A stretch of 6,676 nucleotides of DNA from JBKJZO01 sp046715235 (GTDB lineage: Bacteria > Actinomycetota > Actinomycetes > BP-191): contig JBKJZO010000156.1 in NCBI GenBank assembly GCA_046715235.1, positions 1 through 6,676 on the forward strand. Direction: 5' to 3'. Of this stretch, positions 1 through 4,937 are shown one piece after another. Made by a program: the position numbers and the translations under genes. A model generated the notes under the pieces. It worked only from the letters and a program-made list of their open reading frames with translations, made no database searches and was not told the origin of the DNA. Positions within the stretch are counted from its first letter, which is position 1, and each line of letters starts with the position of its first letter.

Positions 1-1
1 G

Positions 2-403
2 TGTGGTAGCGCCGGCGCCGCCGCGGCCACCGACGACCGAAATGACAGAACCCAGCTCCTCGCCGGCATCCTCGACCGTGTCGGCAAGCAGGTCGACCAG
101 CCATGCCTCCGCGTCGGGCAGGAAGACGACGTGGTCGGCGCCGATGCTCACCCCCACGCGCCAGACGCCGGCGTCATCGAGGTCGCATCCCACTAGGACG
201 ACCTGCTTGCGACGGGGTAGTCGCGCCGACGCGAAAAGGTTGGCGACATCGCTGCCGATCAGGATCGCGGGCGCGGCCGACCAGGATCGCCGCGCCGCTG
301 TCGGGTCGGGCGCGACCTCGGCCTCGACCCCGGCGGCAGCGGCAAGCCGGAGCAGGTCGTCGAGAACATCGGCGTCGGCAGTGCAGATGAGCGGGCGGGA
401 CAC
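2..403 (-). CDS. ssd: Septum site-determining protein Ssd (CpaE/TadZ-like), 5' part
   Basis: Only the first 134 residues are present; the frame stays open to the left edge. The start is the GTG at 403-401, chosen because AGGAG lies 5 nt upstream (413-409). Residues 1-115 alternate hydrophobic strands and helices like a degenerate receiver domain (LICTADADVLDDLL, then AILIG near 46-50, QVVLVGCD near 67-74, HVVFLPDA near 91-98), without an obvious phosphoacceptor pocket. A short linker leads to a P-loop-like GGRGGAGATT at 125-134, where a MinD/ParA ATPase core should begin. The family (Rv3660c in M. tuberculosis) is linked to control of septum formation, and TadZ/CpaE relatives position Flp/Tad pilus machinery; tad genes often follow downstream, here outside the window. 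The P-loop has Ala where the Walker A lysine is expected and Arg at the signature-lysine position. The identity rests on this motif, the domain order and the neighbouring 6C RNA. Another MinD-like ATPase is the main alternative. Confidence 0.85.
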   Translation of the reverse strand, partial: MSRPLICTADADVLDDLLRLAAAAGVEAEVAPDPTAARRSWSAAPAILIGSDVANLFASARLPRRKQVVLVGCDLDDAGVWRVGVSIGADHVVFLPDAEAWLVDLLADTVEDAGEELGSVISVVGGRGGAGATT

Positions 404-408
404 GGTGG

Positions 409-413
409 CTCCT
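409..413 (-). promoter_or_regulatory. Ribosome binding site deciding the ssd GTG start
   Basis: AGGAG on the minus strand lies 5 nt before the GTG at 403. It is the only good Shine-Dalgarno sequence near the beginning of this frame, and it fixes a non-ATG start that an ATG-only search would miss. Confidence 0.75.
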
Positions 414-452
414 CGTCGTCGTCAGACGTCGAGAATCGCCGCTGTGGAAGGC

Positions 453-489
453 GATCGGTGAGCACAACCGCGATCTGTGGACACCGATC
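453..489. repeat. Inverted repeat between 6C terminator and ssd
   Basis: GATCGGTG (453-460) is perfectly complementary to CACCGATC (482-489). Inside it, CACA (463-466) can pair with TGTG (476-479) across a 2x2 internal loop, leaving a 9-nt loop. It lies just downstream of the 6C terminator T-tract and about 50-85 nt upstream of the ssd start. It could be a hairpin in the ssd leader or an operator. The pairing is seen directly; the function is unknown. Confidence 0.4.
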
Positions 490-490
490 A

Positions 491-567
491 GGAAAAAAGG
501 ACGACCCCCGCCGGGGGGGGTGGCGGGGGTCGTCGCGCGATCCGGCTCCGGGGGGGTTGAGCCGGCC
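491..567 (-). ncRNA. 6C small RNA
   Basis: Read on the minus strand there are two successive hairpins with C-rich loops. The 5' hairpin has a 7-bp stem (565-559 with 548-542) and a 10-nt loop containing seven C (556-550). The 3' hairpin has a 13-bp perfect stem (534-522 with 512-500) and a 9-nt loop of A followed by eight C (520-513), then a run of six T (498-493). Two stem-loops each with six or more loop cytosines define the actinobacterial 6C RNA. In M. tuberculosis it (B11, ncRv13660c) lies next to the ssd homologue Rv3660c on the same strand, as here. In mycobacteria the C-rich loops are reported to base-pair with G-rich mRNA sites. The 3' end should fall near 490-493. The 5' end is uncertain: it may lie anywhere from about 566 to 595, because I see no convincing -35/-10 pair; CATAAG at 578-573 is a possible weak -10. 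Confidence 0.92.
493..534 (-). terminator. Intrinsic terminator forming the 3' hairpin of 6C RNA
   Basis: A 13-bp G+C-rich stem (534-522/512-500) closes a 9-nt loop. One C (499) follows the stem on the minus strand, then TTTTTT (498-493). It is a textbook Rho-independent terminator for minus-strand transcription. It ends 6C RNA and separates it from ssd, which must therefore use its own promoter between about 404 and 490 or rely on read-through. Confidence 0.9.
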
Positions 568-575
568 GCGTCCTT

Positions 576-594
576 ATGGGCTGCGCAAGCCCAT
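576..594. repeat. 19-bp inverted repeat upstream of the 6C hairpins
   Basis: ATGGGCT (576-582) and AGCCCAT (588-594) are perfect inverted repeats around GCGCA. The element lies where the 6C promoter or 5' end should be. It could be a third RNA hairpin at the 5' end of 6C or a repressor operator over its promoter. The repeat is observed; either role is inferred. Confidence 0.4.
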
Positions 595-696
595 CGCATG
601 CGCTTGTGATTCCGCAAGTGCTTGTCGAGAAAGTGCCGGCATCCGCATGCCCGATCCCCATTCGGTGGCACCTGGGCGGAGCGCTCTTTGCTCTCG

Positions 697-720
697 AGTG
701 ATCACCCTCACGACTATTCT
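697..720 (+). promoter_or_regulatory. Candidate promoter of the Ms1-like RNA with a Crp-like palindrome
   Basis: TATTCT at 715-720 fits the actinobacterial TANNNT -10 pattern and would start transcription near 727. No good -35 sits at 17 bp; the nearest TTGCTC (688-693) gives a 21-bp spacer. Directly upstream, 698-711 reads GTGA, six bases, TCAC, which matches the inner core of a Crp/GlxR-family site (TGTGA-N6-TCACA) at all eight conserved positions, although the outer T and A are not matched. The palindrome would be centred near -22, between the hexamers, a position that suggests occlusion rather than activation. The motifs are seen; binding is inferred. Confidence 0.4.
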
Positions 721-726
721 GCATCT

Positions 727-1035
727 TCCGCCCCATATCGAGAAGGCCCGTTTTGGGCGTGTTGCGTCTAGAGCGCGGTTCACTCGTCCTGGGGACTTCA
801 CAGCAGGCCCATACCGGCGTACAAAGGGCATACGGAACTCTGGATCCGGTGGGCGACGTCCCTCGACATTCAGAGTCCGCCACGAAACACCTGAGCACCC
901 ACGTGCGACCAGCCGCTTAAGGCAGTCGAGGACGGCGCAGCAGCGCCGACACCACGACGATTAGGAGCACGCATGGTAACCAGGTGTTACGTGCAACGAC
1001 GGCGCTTCAGCTCTCGCAGCTGGGGCGCCGTCGAC
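727..1035 (+). ncRNA. Probable Ms1/MTS2823/scr3559-type RNA
   Basis: Ms1 of M. smegmatis (MTS2823 in M. tuberculosis, scr3559 in Streptomyces) is an RNA of about 300 nt that binds core RNA polymerase and accumulates in stationary phase. In M. tuberculosis, as I recall, it lies just before the end of Rv3662c, convergent with it. Here a plus-strand -10 (715-720) and a 3' hairpin (997-1033) delimit about 305-310 nt, and the hairpin ends 16 nt before the stop codon of the convergent Rv3662c-like gene. Inside are further local pairings: GTAAC/GTTAC (976-980/986-990) stacked on GCAC/GTGC (967-970/991-994), CGGCGC/GCGCCG (933-938/943-948) and ACTCTG/CAGAGT (837-842/871-876). No ORF here has a protein-like composition. 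The call rests on position, length, strand and structure; I could not align it to a known Ms1 sequence. Both ends are estimates. Confidence 0.65.
997..1033 (+). terminator. 16-bp hairpin at the 3' end of the Ms1-like RNA
   Basis: CGACGGCGC (997-1005) pairs with GCGCCGTCG (1025-1033). The stem continues through two U-G wobbles (1006/1024, 1007/1023) and five further pairs to a 5-nt loop (1013-1017). The wobbles become A-C mismatches in a minus-strand transcript, so the structure favours plus-strand RNA. There is no U-tract directly after it, which is common for actinobacterial terminators. It may also help end the convergent gene that stops at 1049. Confidence 0.55.
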
Positions 1036-1048
1036 TGTGCCGAGGTTT

Positions 1049-1858
1049 TCAGCCTGCCCGCTCGATAGCCGCGCAGATCGCCAACGTCTCGCGAGCACCC
1101 AGTTCGGTCGCCAGAGCGCAATGCGCGACCCACGTTCGGATGTCGCCATTGATGTAGGCGAGCGCGGCCTCGCAGTACGCCGACGCGTTCTCCGCGTGTC
1201 CGACCTCCGGCGCCGTCACCGCCTTGGGGTCCAGGCCCCGGGCGACCAGCACCAGCCGGGCCGCCGCTCGCGCCACGAGGCCGTTGCCCCAGACAAATGG
1301 CCGCAGCGCCAGCAGCTCCCCGTGCACGATCGCCGACACCACAAGAGCAGGCGCCGTCGTCCGGCCGGCGAGCAGATCTGCGAGCAGGCCCAACCGCGCG
1401 GCCACCTCGGCGGCCGGCGGCGCTGGTGGCAGCCCGAGCAGCGCCTCGGAGTCATCGTCGGGCGTCCTTGGCCGTCCCAGCGCGTCGGCTTTCACGACGT
1501 CAGCAGCGGCGAGCAGGTGCAGCCGCGCGAACACCTGCAGCGGCGCCCGCTCAAACGACGCGAGCACCGAACCCAACTCGCCACTCAGGCGCAGCGCACC
1601 CGCAAGAGTCGCCGCGTCCGGGTCATAGTCCTCCGGCAGGACGAAGGACCGAACGTCGTCAAGCGGGAAGTCGGCGCCCTCCAGCGCCGCCGTCGCCCGC
1701 GCCGACCGCAGACCGGCCTGCAGGGTGACCTCGGCGCTGCGCCGGCGCAGCACGGTGTGCCCAAGCGCCTGATCGACCACAGAGCGCGCGGCGATTGCAC
1801 AGTCGGCGACACCGGGTATCGCCGCGACGGCGGCGAATGGGTCTGCTGGCTGAGTCAC
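1049..1858 (-). CDS. Fic-fold-like protein lacking the catalytic His (Rv3662c/SCO3559 type)
   Basis: 269 residues, mostly helical and Ala-rich. RPFVWGNGLVAR at 186-197 aligns with the Fic signature HPFx(D/E)GNGRxxR. GNG and the last Arg are kept, but His is Arg186, the acidic residue is Trp190 and the first Arg is Leu194. Earlier, TAALEG at 56-61 fits the (S/T)xxxE(G/N) inhibitory-helix motif of autoinhibited Fic proteins. Fic enzymes transfer AMP from ATP to protein hydroxyls with that His, so this protein is unlikely to be a standard AMP transferase. Orthologues are variously annotated as oxidoreductase, Fic-like or hypothetical; I see no Rossmann or redox motif supporting the first. I chose GTG 1858 because TACGCT (1872-1867) lies 8 bp upstream and no Shine-Dalgarno sequence precedes it, as in leaderless actinobacterial genes. 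The alternative is TTG at 1867 (272 residues). It diverges from acs. Its function is unknown. Confidence 0.85.
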   Translation of the reverse strand: MTQPADPFAAVAAIPGVADCAIAARSVVDQALGHTVLRRRSAEVTLQAGLRSARATAALEGADFPLDDVRSFVLPEDYDPDAATLAGALRLSGELGSVLASFERAPLQVFARLHLLAAADVVKADALGRPRTPDDDSEALLGLPPAPPAAEVAARLGLLADLLAGRTTAPALVVSAIVHGELLALRPFVWGNGLVARAAARLVLVARGLDPKAVTAPEVGHAENASAYCEAALAYINGDIRTWVAHCALATELGARETLAICAAIERAG

Positions 1859-1862
1859 GGCG

Positions 1863-1884
1863 CGCAAGCGTACGCGAGCTTGCG
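1863..1884. promoter_or_regulatory. Leaderless promoter and overlapping inverted repeat of the Fic-like gene
   Basis: On the minus strand TACGCT (1872-1867) is a TANNNT -10 element placed 8 bp before GTG 1858, so transcription could begin at or next to the start codon. It overlaps a perfect 7-bp inverted repeat, CGCAAGC (1863-1869) and GCTTGCG (1878-1884), with 8 bp between the arms. This is a plausible operator. No -35 was recognised. Confidence 0.35.
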
Positions 1885-1940
1885 GTGCCGTCCGCGCCGG
1901 GCGCTACCAGCGACGGCTGTTCGGGTTCGGTGCGCGGCAA

Positions 1941-1946
1941 TAGTGT
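1941..1946 (+). promoter_or_regulatory. Weak candidate -10 element for acs
   Basis: TAGTGT fits TANNNT and would give a start near 1953 and a leader of about 28 nt before ATG 1981. There is no recognisable -35 at the right distance. Plausible by position only. Confidence 0.25.
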
Positions 1947-1969
1947 CGAGCCACAGGAGTCACCAGCTC

Positions 1970-1975
1970 AGGGAG
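1970..1975 (+). promoter_or_regulatory. Ribosome binding site of acs
   Basis: AGGGAG ends 5 nt before ATG 1981. It decides the start: the open frame extends upstream to 1795, but that part lies across the divergent gene and promoter region and does not resemble acetyl-CoA synthetase. Confidence 0.75.
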
Positions 1976-1980
1976 TCTGC

Positions 1981-3948
1981 ATGTCTGCCGAGCCCGACGA
2001 GGTCGCACTCTCCAACCTGATGCACGAGGAGCGCCGGTTCCCGCCACCGGTGGAGTTCTCGGCTCAGGCAAACGCCGGACCGCAGTTGTACGACGACGCC
2101 GCGGCCGACGGCATCGGCTTCTGGGAGACGCAGGCGCGCGCCCTGCAGTGGGAAACGCCGTGGACGCAGGCGCTCGACTGGACCGACCCGCCGTTCGCGA
2201 AGTGGTTCGTCGGCGGCACGCTCAACGTGGCGGTCAACTGCCTCGACCGGCACGTTGAATCCGGCCACGGCGGCCGGGTCGCTTTCCACTGGGAGGGCGA
2301 GCCGGGCGACACCCGCACCATCACGTACGCGGAGCTGCTCGCTGAGGTGTCGCGCGCCGCCAACGCCCTGACCGAGCTCGGAGTCCGCAGCGGCGACCGG
2401 GTCGCGATCTACATGCCGATGATCCCCGAGACGGCCATCGCGATGCTGGCGTGCGCGCGGCTGGGGGCGCCGCACAGCGTGGTCTTCGGCGGTTTCTCCG
2501 CCGAGGCGCTGGCGAGCCGGATCGACGACGCCGAAGCCTCGTACGTCATCACCGCCGACGGCGGCTACCGGCGCGGCTCGGCATCGGCGCTGAAGCCGGC
2601 GGTCGATGAGGCGTTGGAGCGGACGTCGTCGGTGCGCCGGGTGCTGGTGGTGCGGCGGATCGGTGGTGACTGCGCGATGACCGAGGGCCGCGACGTGTGG
2701 TGGCACGACGTCGTACCGCGGCAGTCCGACGTACACGAACCGCAGGCGTTCGACTCCGAGCACCCCCTCTACATCCTGTACACCAGCGGTACGACGGCGA
2801 AGCCCAAAGGCATCCTGCACACAACGGGTGGCTACCTCACCGGTGTTGCCGCGACGCACCGCTACGTCTTCGACATCAAGCCCGAGACCGACCTCTACTG
2901 GTGCGCCGCCGACATCGGCTGGGTCACCGGGCACAGCTACATCGTCTACGGGCCGCTCGCCAACGGTGCCACGAGCGTGATGTACGAGGGCACGCCGGAC
3001 TTCCCCGACAAGGACCGCTGGTGGTCGATCATCGAGCGCTACCAGGTCTCGATCCTGTACTGCGCGCCCACCGCGATCCGCACGTTCATGAAATGGGGCG
3101 ACGACTACCCGGGCAAGCACGACCTCGGATCGCTGCGCCTGCTCGGCAGCGTCGGCGAGCCCATCAACCCCGAGGCGTGGGTCTGGTACCGCCGGGTCAT
3201 CGGCGGCGACCGGGTGCCGGTGGTCGACACCTGGTGGCAGACCGAAACCGGCGCGATCATGATCACCCCGCTGCCCGGGGTCGCCACCGCGAAGCCGGGA
3301 TCGGCGATGCGCCCCTTCCCCGGTGTCGGCGCTGACGTCGTCGACAACGAAGGCCGATCAGTGCCCAACGGCGGCGGCGGCTACCTCGTGCTGACCGAGC
3401 CGTGGCCATCGATGCTGCGCGGCATTTGGGGCGACCCCGAGCGCTACCAGAACACCTACTGGTCGCGCTTCCCCGGCTTCTACTTCGCGGGTGACGGCGC
3501 CAAGAAGGACGAGGACGGCGACATCTGGCTGCTCGGCCGGGTTGACGACGTCATGAACGTCTCCGGTCACCGCATCTCGACGACCGAAGTCGAGTCGGCC
3601 CTCGTCGGCCACCCGGCGGTCGCCGAGGCCGCTGTCGTCGGCGCCGCCGATGCGACGACCGGCCAGGGCATCGTCGCTTTCGTCACCGTTCGCGGCGGGG
3701 TCGAGGACGGCGACGCGCTGGCCAAGGAGCTGCGCAACCACGTGGCCAAGGAGATCGGCCCGATCGCGAAGCCGCGGCAGATCCTCTTCACACCGGAGCT
3801 GCCGAAAACCCGCAGCGGCAAGATCATGCGCCGCCTGCTACGCGACGTGGCCGAATCCCGACCCCTCGGCGACGTCACGACGCTCGCCGACGCCACGGTC
3901 GTGACCGCGATCAGCGAGCGCATGACGAACGCGCCATCGGAGGACTAG
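1981..3948 (+). CDS. acs: Acetyl-CoA synthetase (AMP-forming)
   Basis: The enzyme activates acetate with ATP to acetyl-AMP and then transfers the acetyl group to CoA, in the cytosol. It has 655 residues, normal for the family. Seen in order: the N-terminal Acs segment (about 25-80); the AMP-binding domain with GGYRRG; the phosphate loop YTSGTTAKPKG (267-277); GWVTGHS (313-319); DTWWQTETG (416-424); the hinge-side GDG and GRVDDV (about 504-523); and the mobile C-terminal domain ending in PKTRSGKIMRR. All four acetate-pocket residues of Salmonella Acs have equivalents at a constant +5 offset (Val315, Thr316, Val391, Trp419), which supports acetate rather than propionate or longer acids. Lys614 is the catalytic lysine that Pat-type acetyltransferases acetylate to switch Acs off, so post-translational control is likely. 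Ala273 replaces the commoner Gly in the phosphate loop, a substitution I believe is frequent in actinobacterial Acs. It is transcribed divergently from the Fic-like gene and convergently with murQ, so it is probably monocistronic. Confidence 0.97.
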   Translation: MSAEPDEVALSNLMHEERRFPPPVEFSAQANAGPQLYDDAAADGIGFWETQARALQWETPWTQALDWTDPPFAKWFVGGTLNVAVNCLDRHVESGHGGRVAFHWEGEPGDTRTITYAELLAEVSRAANALTELGVRSGDRVAIYMPMIPETAIAMLACARLGAPHSVVFGGFSAEALASRIDDAEASYVITADGGYRRGSASALKPAVDEALERTSSVRRVLVVRRIGGDCAMTEGRDVWWHDVVPRQSDVHEPQAFDSEHPLYILYTSGTTAKPKGILHTTGGYLTGVAATHRYVFDIKPETDLYWCAADIGWVTGHSYIVYGPLANGATSVMYEGTPDFPDKDRWWSIIERYQVSILYCAPTAIRTFMKWGDDYPGKHDLGSLRLLGSVGEPINPEAWVWYRRVIGGDRVPVVDTWWQTETGAIMITPLPGVATAKPGSAMRPFPGVGADVVDNEGRSVPNGGGGYLVLTEPWPSMLRGIWGDPERYQNTYWSRFPGFYFAGDGAKKDEDGDIWLLGRVDDVMNVSGHRISTTEVESALVGHPAVAEAAVVGAADATTGQGIVAFVTVRGGVEDGDALAKELRNHVAKEIGPIAKPRQILFTPELPKTRSGKIMRRLLRDVAESRPLGDVTTLADATVVTAISERMTNAPSED

Positions 3949-3985
3949 CCGAGCAAGGGCGCCAAGACTGGCAGCGTGCCCAACG
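3949..3985. other. Convergent gap between acs and murQ
   Basis: These 37 bp separate the two stops. The only pairings seen are a 4-bp GCCA/TGGC hairpin (3961-3964/3969-3972) and a 4-bp GGGC/GCCC pairing around it. Neither has a T-tract, so termination here is probably factor-dependent or lies inside the opposing genes. Confidence 0.4.
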
Positions 3986-4933
3986 TCAGTGGCGGCGAGT
4001 CTCGTCGTTCTGATCAGCTGCGAGTGCGGCCCTGACCGCGCCACCCGTCGCCGCGAGCCTGCTCCGTGCCTCGTCGGCGTCGACACCGGTCAACGCCATC
4101 ACCAACGCCAGGCGGACGTCGTGGTCGGTGCTCTCGAGCAGCGTGGCGGCTGCGCTCTCCGACATCCCGGTCGCCTCGACGACGATGCGGCGCGCACGCG
4201 CCCTGAGCTTGTCGTTGTTGGCCTGTACGCCGACCATCCAGTTTCCGTAGGTGCGGCCCAGCCGCACCATCACCAGCGTCGACAGCATGTTGAGCACGAG
4301 CTTCTGCGCGGTGCCGGACTTGAGGCGGGTTGAGCCGGCAATGAACTCAGGCCCGACCTGGACCTCAACCGCGGCATCGACCTCGCTCGACAATTCGGCG
4401 TCGACGTTGCACGAGATGCCCACGGAGAACGCGCCGATCGAGCGCGCATACCGCGCGGCGCCGATCGCGAACGGCGTGCGGCCACTCGCACTGATGCTGA
4501 CGACGGCGTCCTGGCTCGAGACGCCCCGTGCTGCAAGGGCCTCGGCCGCGGCCTGCTCGTCATCCTCGTCGCCCTCGAGTGCGTCGGAGAAGGCGGCCTC
4601 GCCACCGGCGACGATCGCGATGACGGTACCTGGGGCTATGCCGAACGTCGGGCCGCATTCGACGGCGTCCATGGCGGCGAGCCGGCCTGCTGTCCCGGCT
4701 CCGACGTAGATCAGGCGTCCGCCGCCAGCGAGCCTTGCCGCGACTGCGTCGACAGCGTCGGCGATCGACGTTGCTGCCGCTCCGACGGCGCCGGCGACCG
4801 TGGCGTCGAACTCGTTCATCAACTGCACGAGCTCGAGCGTCGGCCGCTGGTCAAGGTCGACGAAGTCGCCAAGCGCGTGCTCGGTGGCGAGTCTGGCCAG
4901 TCCGTCGATTGCCGGGCGGCTCTCTCCTGCCAT
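3986..4933 (-). CDS. murQ: N-acetylmuramic acid 6-phosphate etherase
   Basis: MurQ removes D-lactate from MurNAc-6-phosphate to give GlcNAc-6-phosphate in the cytosol, the key step of muramic-acid catabolism and wall recycling. It has 315 residues, close to the family norm of about 300. The SIS domain begins at GGRLIYVGAGTAGRL (71-85). VECGPTFG (91-98) and EGDED (120-124) carry Glu92 and Glu123, the equivalents of the E. coli catalytic Glu83 and Glu114. Phosphosugar-binding SASGRTPF (148-155) and the conserved STRLKSGTAQKLVLNMLST (201-219) follow, then a C-terminal helical bundle. It begins 4 bp after the stop of the upstream permease, and its GGGGTGA ribosome site overlaps that stop, so translation is probably coupled. 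It is the last gene of the operon and ends 37 bp from acs. The GlcNAc-6-phosphate deaminase/deacetylase genes and a MurNAc kinase are not in the window. Confidence 0.96.
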   Translation of the reverse strand: MAGESRPAIDGLARLATEHALGDFVDLDQRPTLELVQLMNEFDATVAGAVGAAATSIADAVDAVAARLAGGGRLIYVGAGTAGRLAAMDAVECGPTFGIAPGTVIAIVAGGEAAFSDALEGDEDDEQAAAEALAARGVSSQDAVVSISASGRTPFAIGAARYARSIGAFSVGISCNVDAELSSEVDAAVEVQVGPEFIAGSTRLKSGTAQKLVLNMLSTLVMVRLGRTYGNWMVGVQANNDKLRARARRIVVEATGMSESAAATLLESTDHDVRLALVMALTGVDADEARSRLAATGGAVRAALAADQNDETRRH

Positions 4934-4937
4934 CAGC

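Noticed and set aside
441..484. DnaA-box-like sequences (GTGTCCACA and CTTCCACA on the minus strand)
   Set aside because: Only near-matches to TTGTCCACA, and single-mismatch 9-mers are expected by chance in a window of this size. No cluster or AT-rich region supports an origin.
513..556. Runs of eight and seven G on the plus strand as a G-quadruplex
   Set aside because: These are the complements of the C-rich loops of 6C RNA, which explain them fully; only two long runs are present.
174..671. Minus-strand ORFs overlapping 6C and ssd
   Set aside because: They cross the 6C terminator and overlap ssd in another frame; the ssd frame carries a recognisable P-loop and a ribosome site.
458..964. 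Plus-strand ORF of 168 codons across the ssd/Fic-like gap
   Set aside because: It passes antisense through both 6C hairpins, has a low-complexity Arg/Ser/Pro composition, no ribosome site and no recognisable motif.
973..1068. Small plus-strand ORF (31 codons, ATG 973) with an AGGAG-like sequence upstream
   Set aside because: The ATG lies in the bulge of a local RNA hairpin (967-994), the frame runs through the 997-1033 hairpin into the end of the convergent gene, and the peptide looks like noise. A structured RNA explains the region better.
1943..1955. GTG...CAC palindrome-like sequence upstream of acs as a Crp site
   Set aside because: The half-sites are 6 bp apart instead of the 8 bp between GTG and CAC in a true site, so the geometry is wrong.
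1037..2020. Long plus-strand ORF antisense to the Fic-like gene, running into acs
   Set aside because: Arg/Gln-rich shadow of a high-GC gene; the opposite frame has Fic-like motifs.
1960..3120. 386-codon minus-strand ORF antisense to acs
   Set aside because: Composition is typical of a reverse-frame shadow, and acs motifs are unambiguous on the plus strand.
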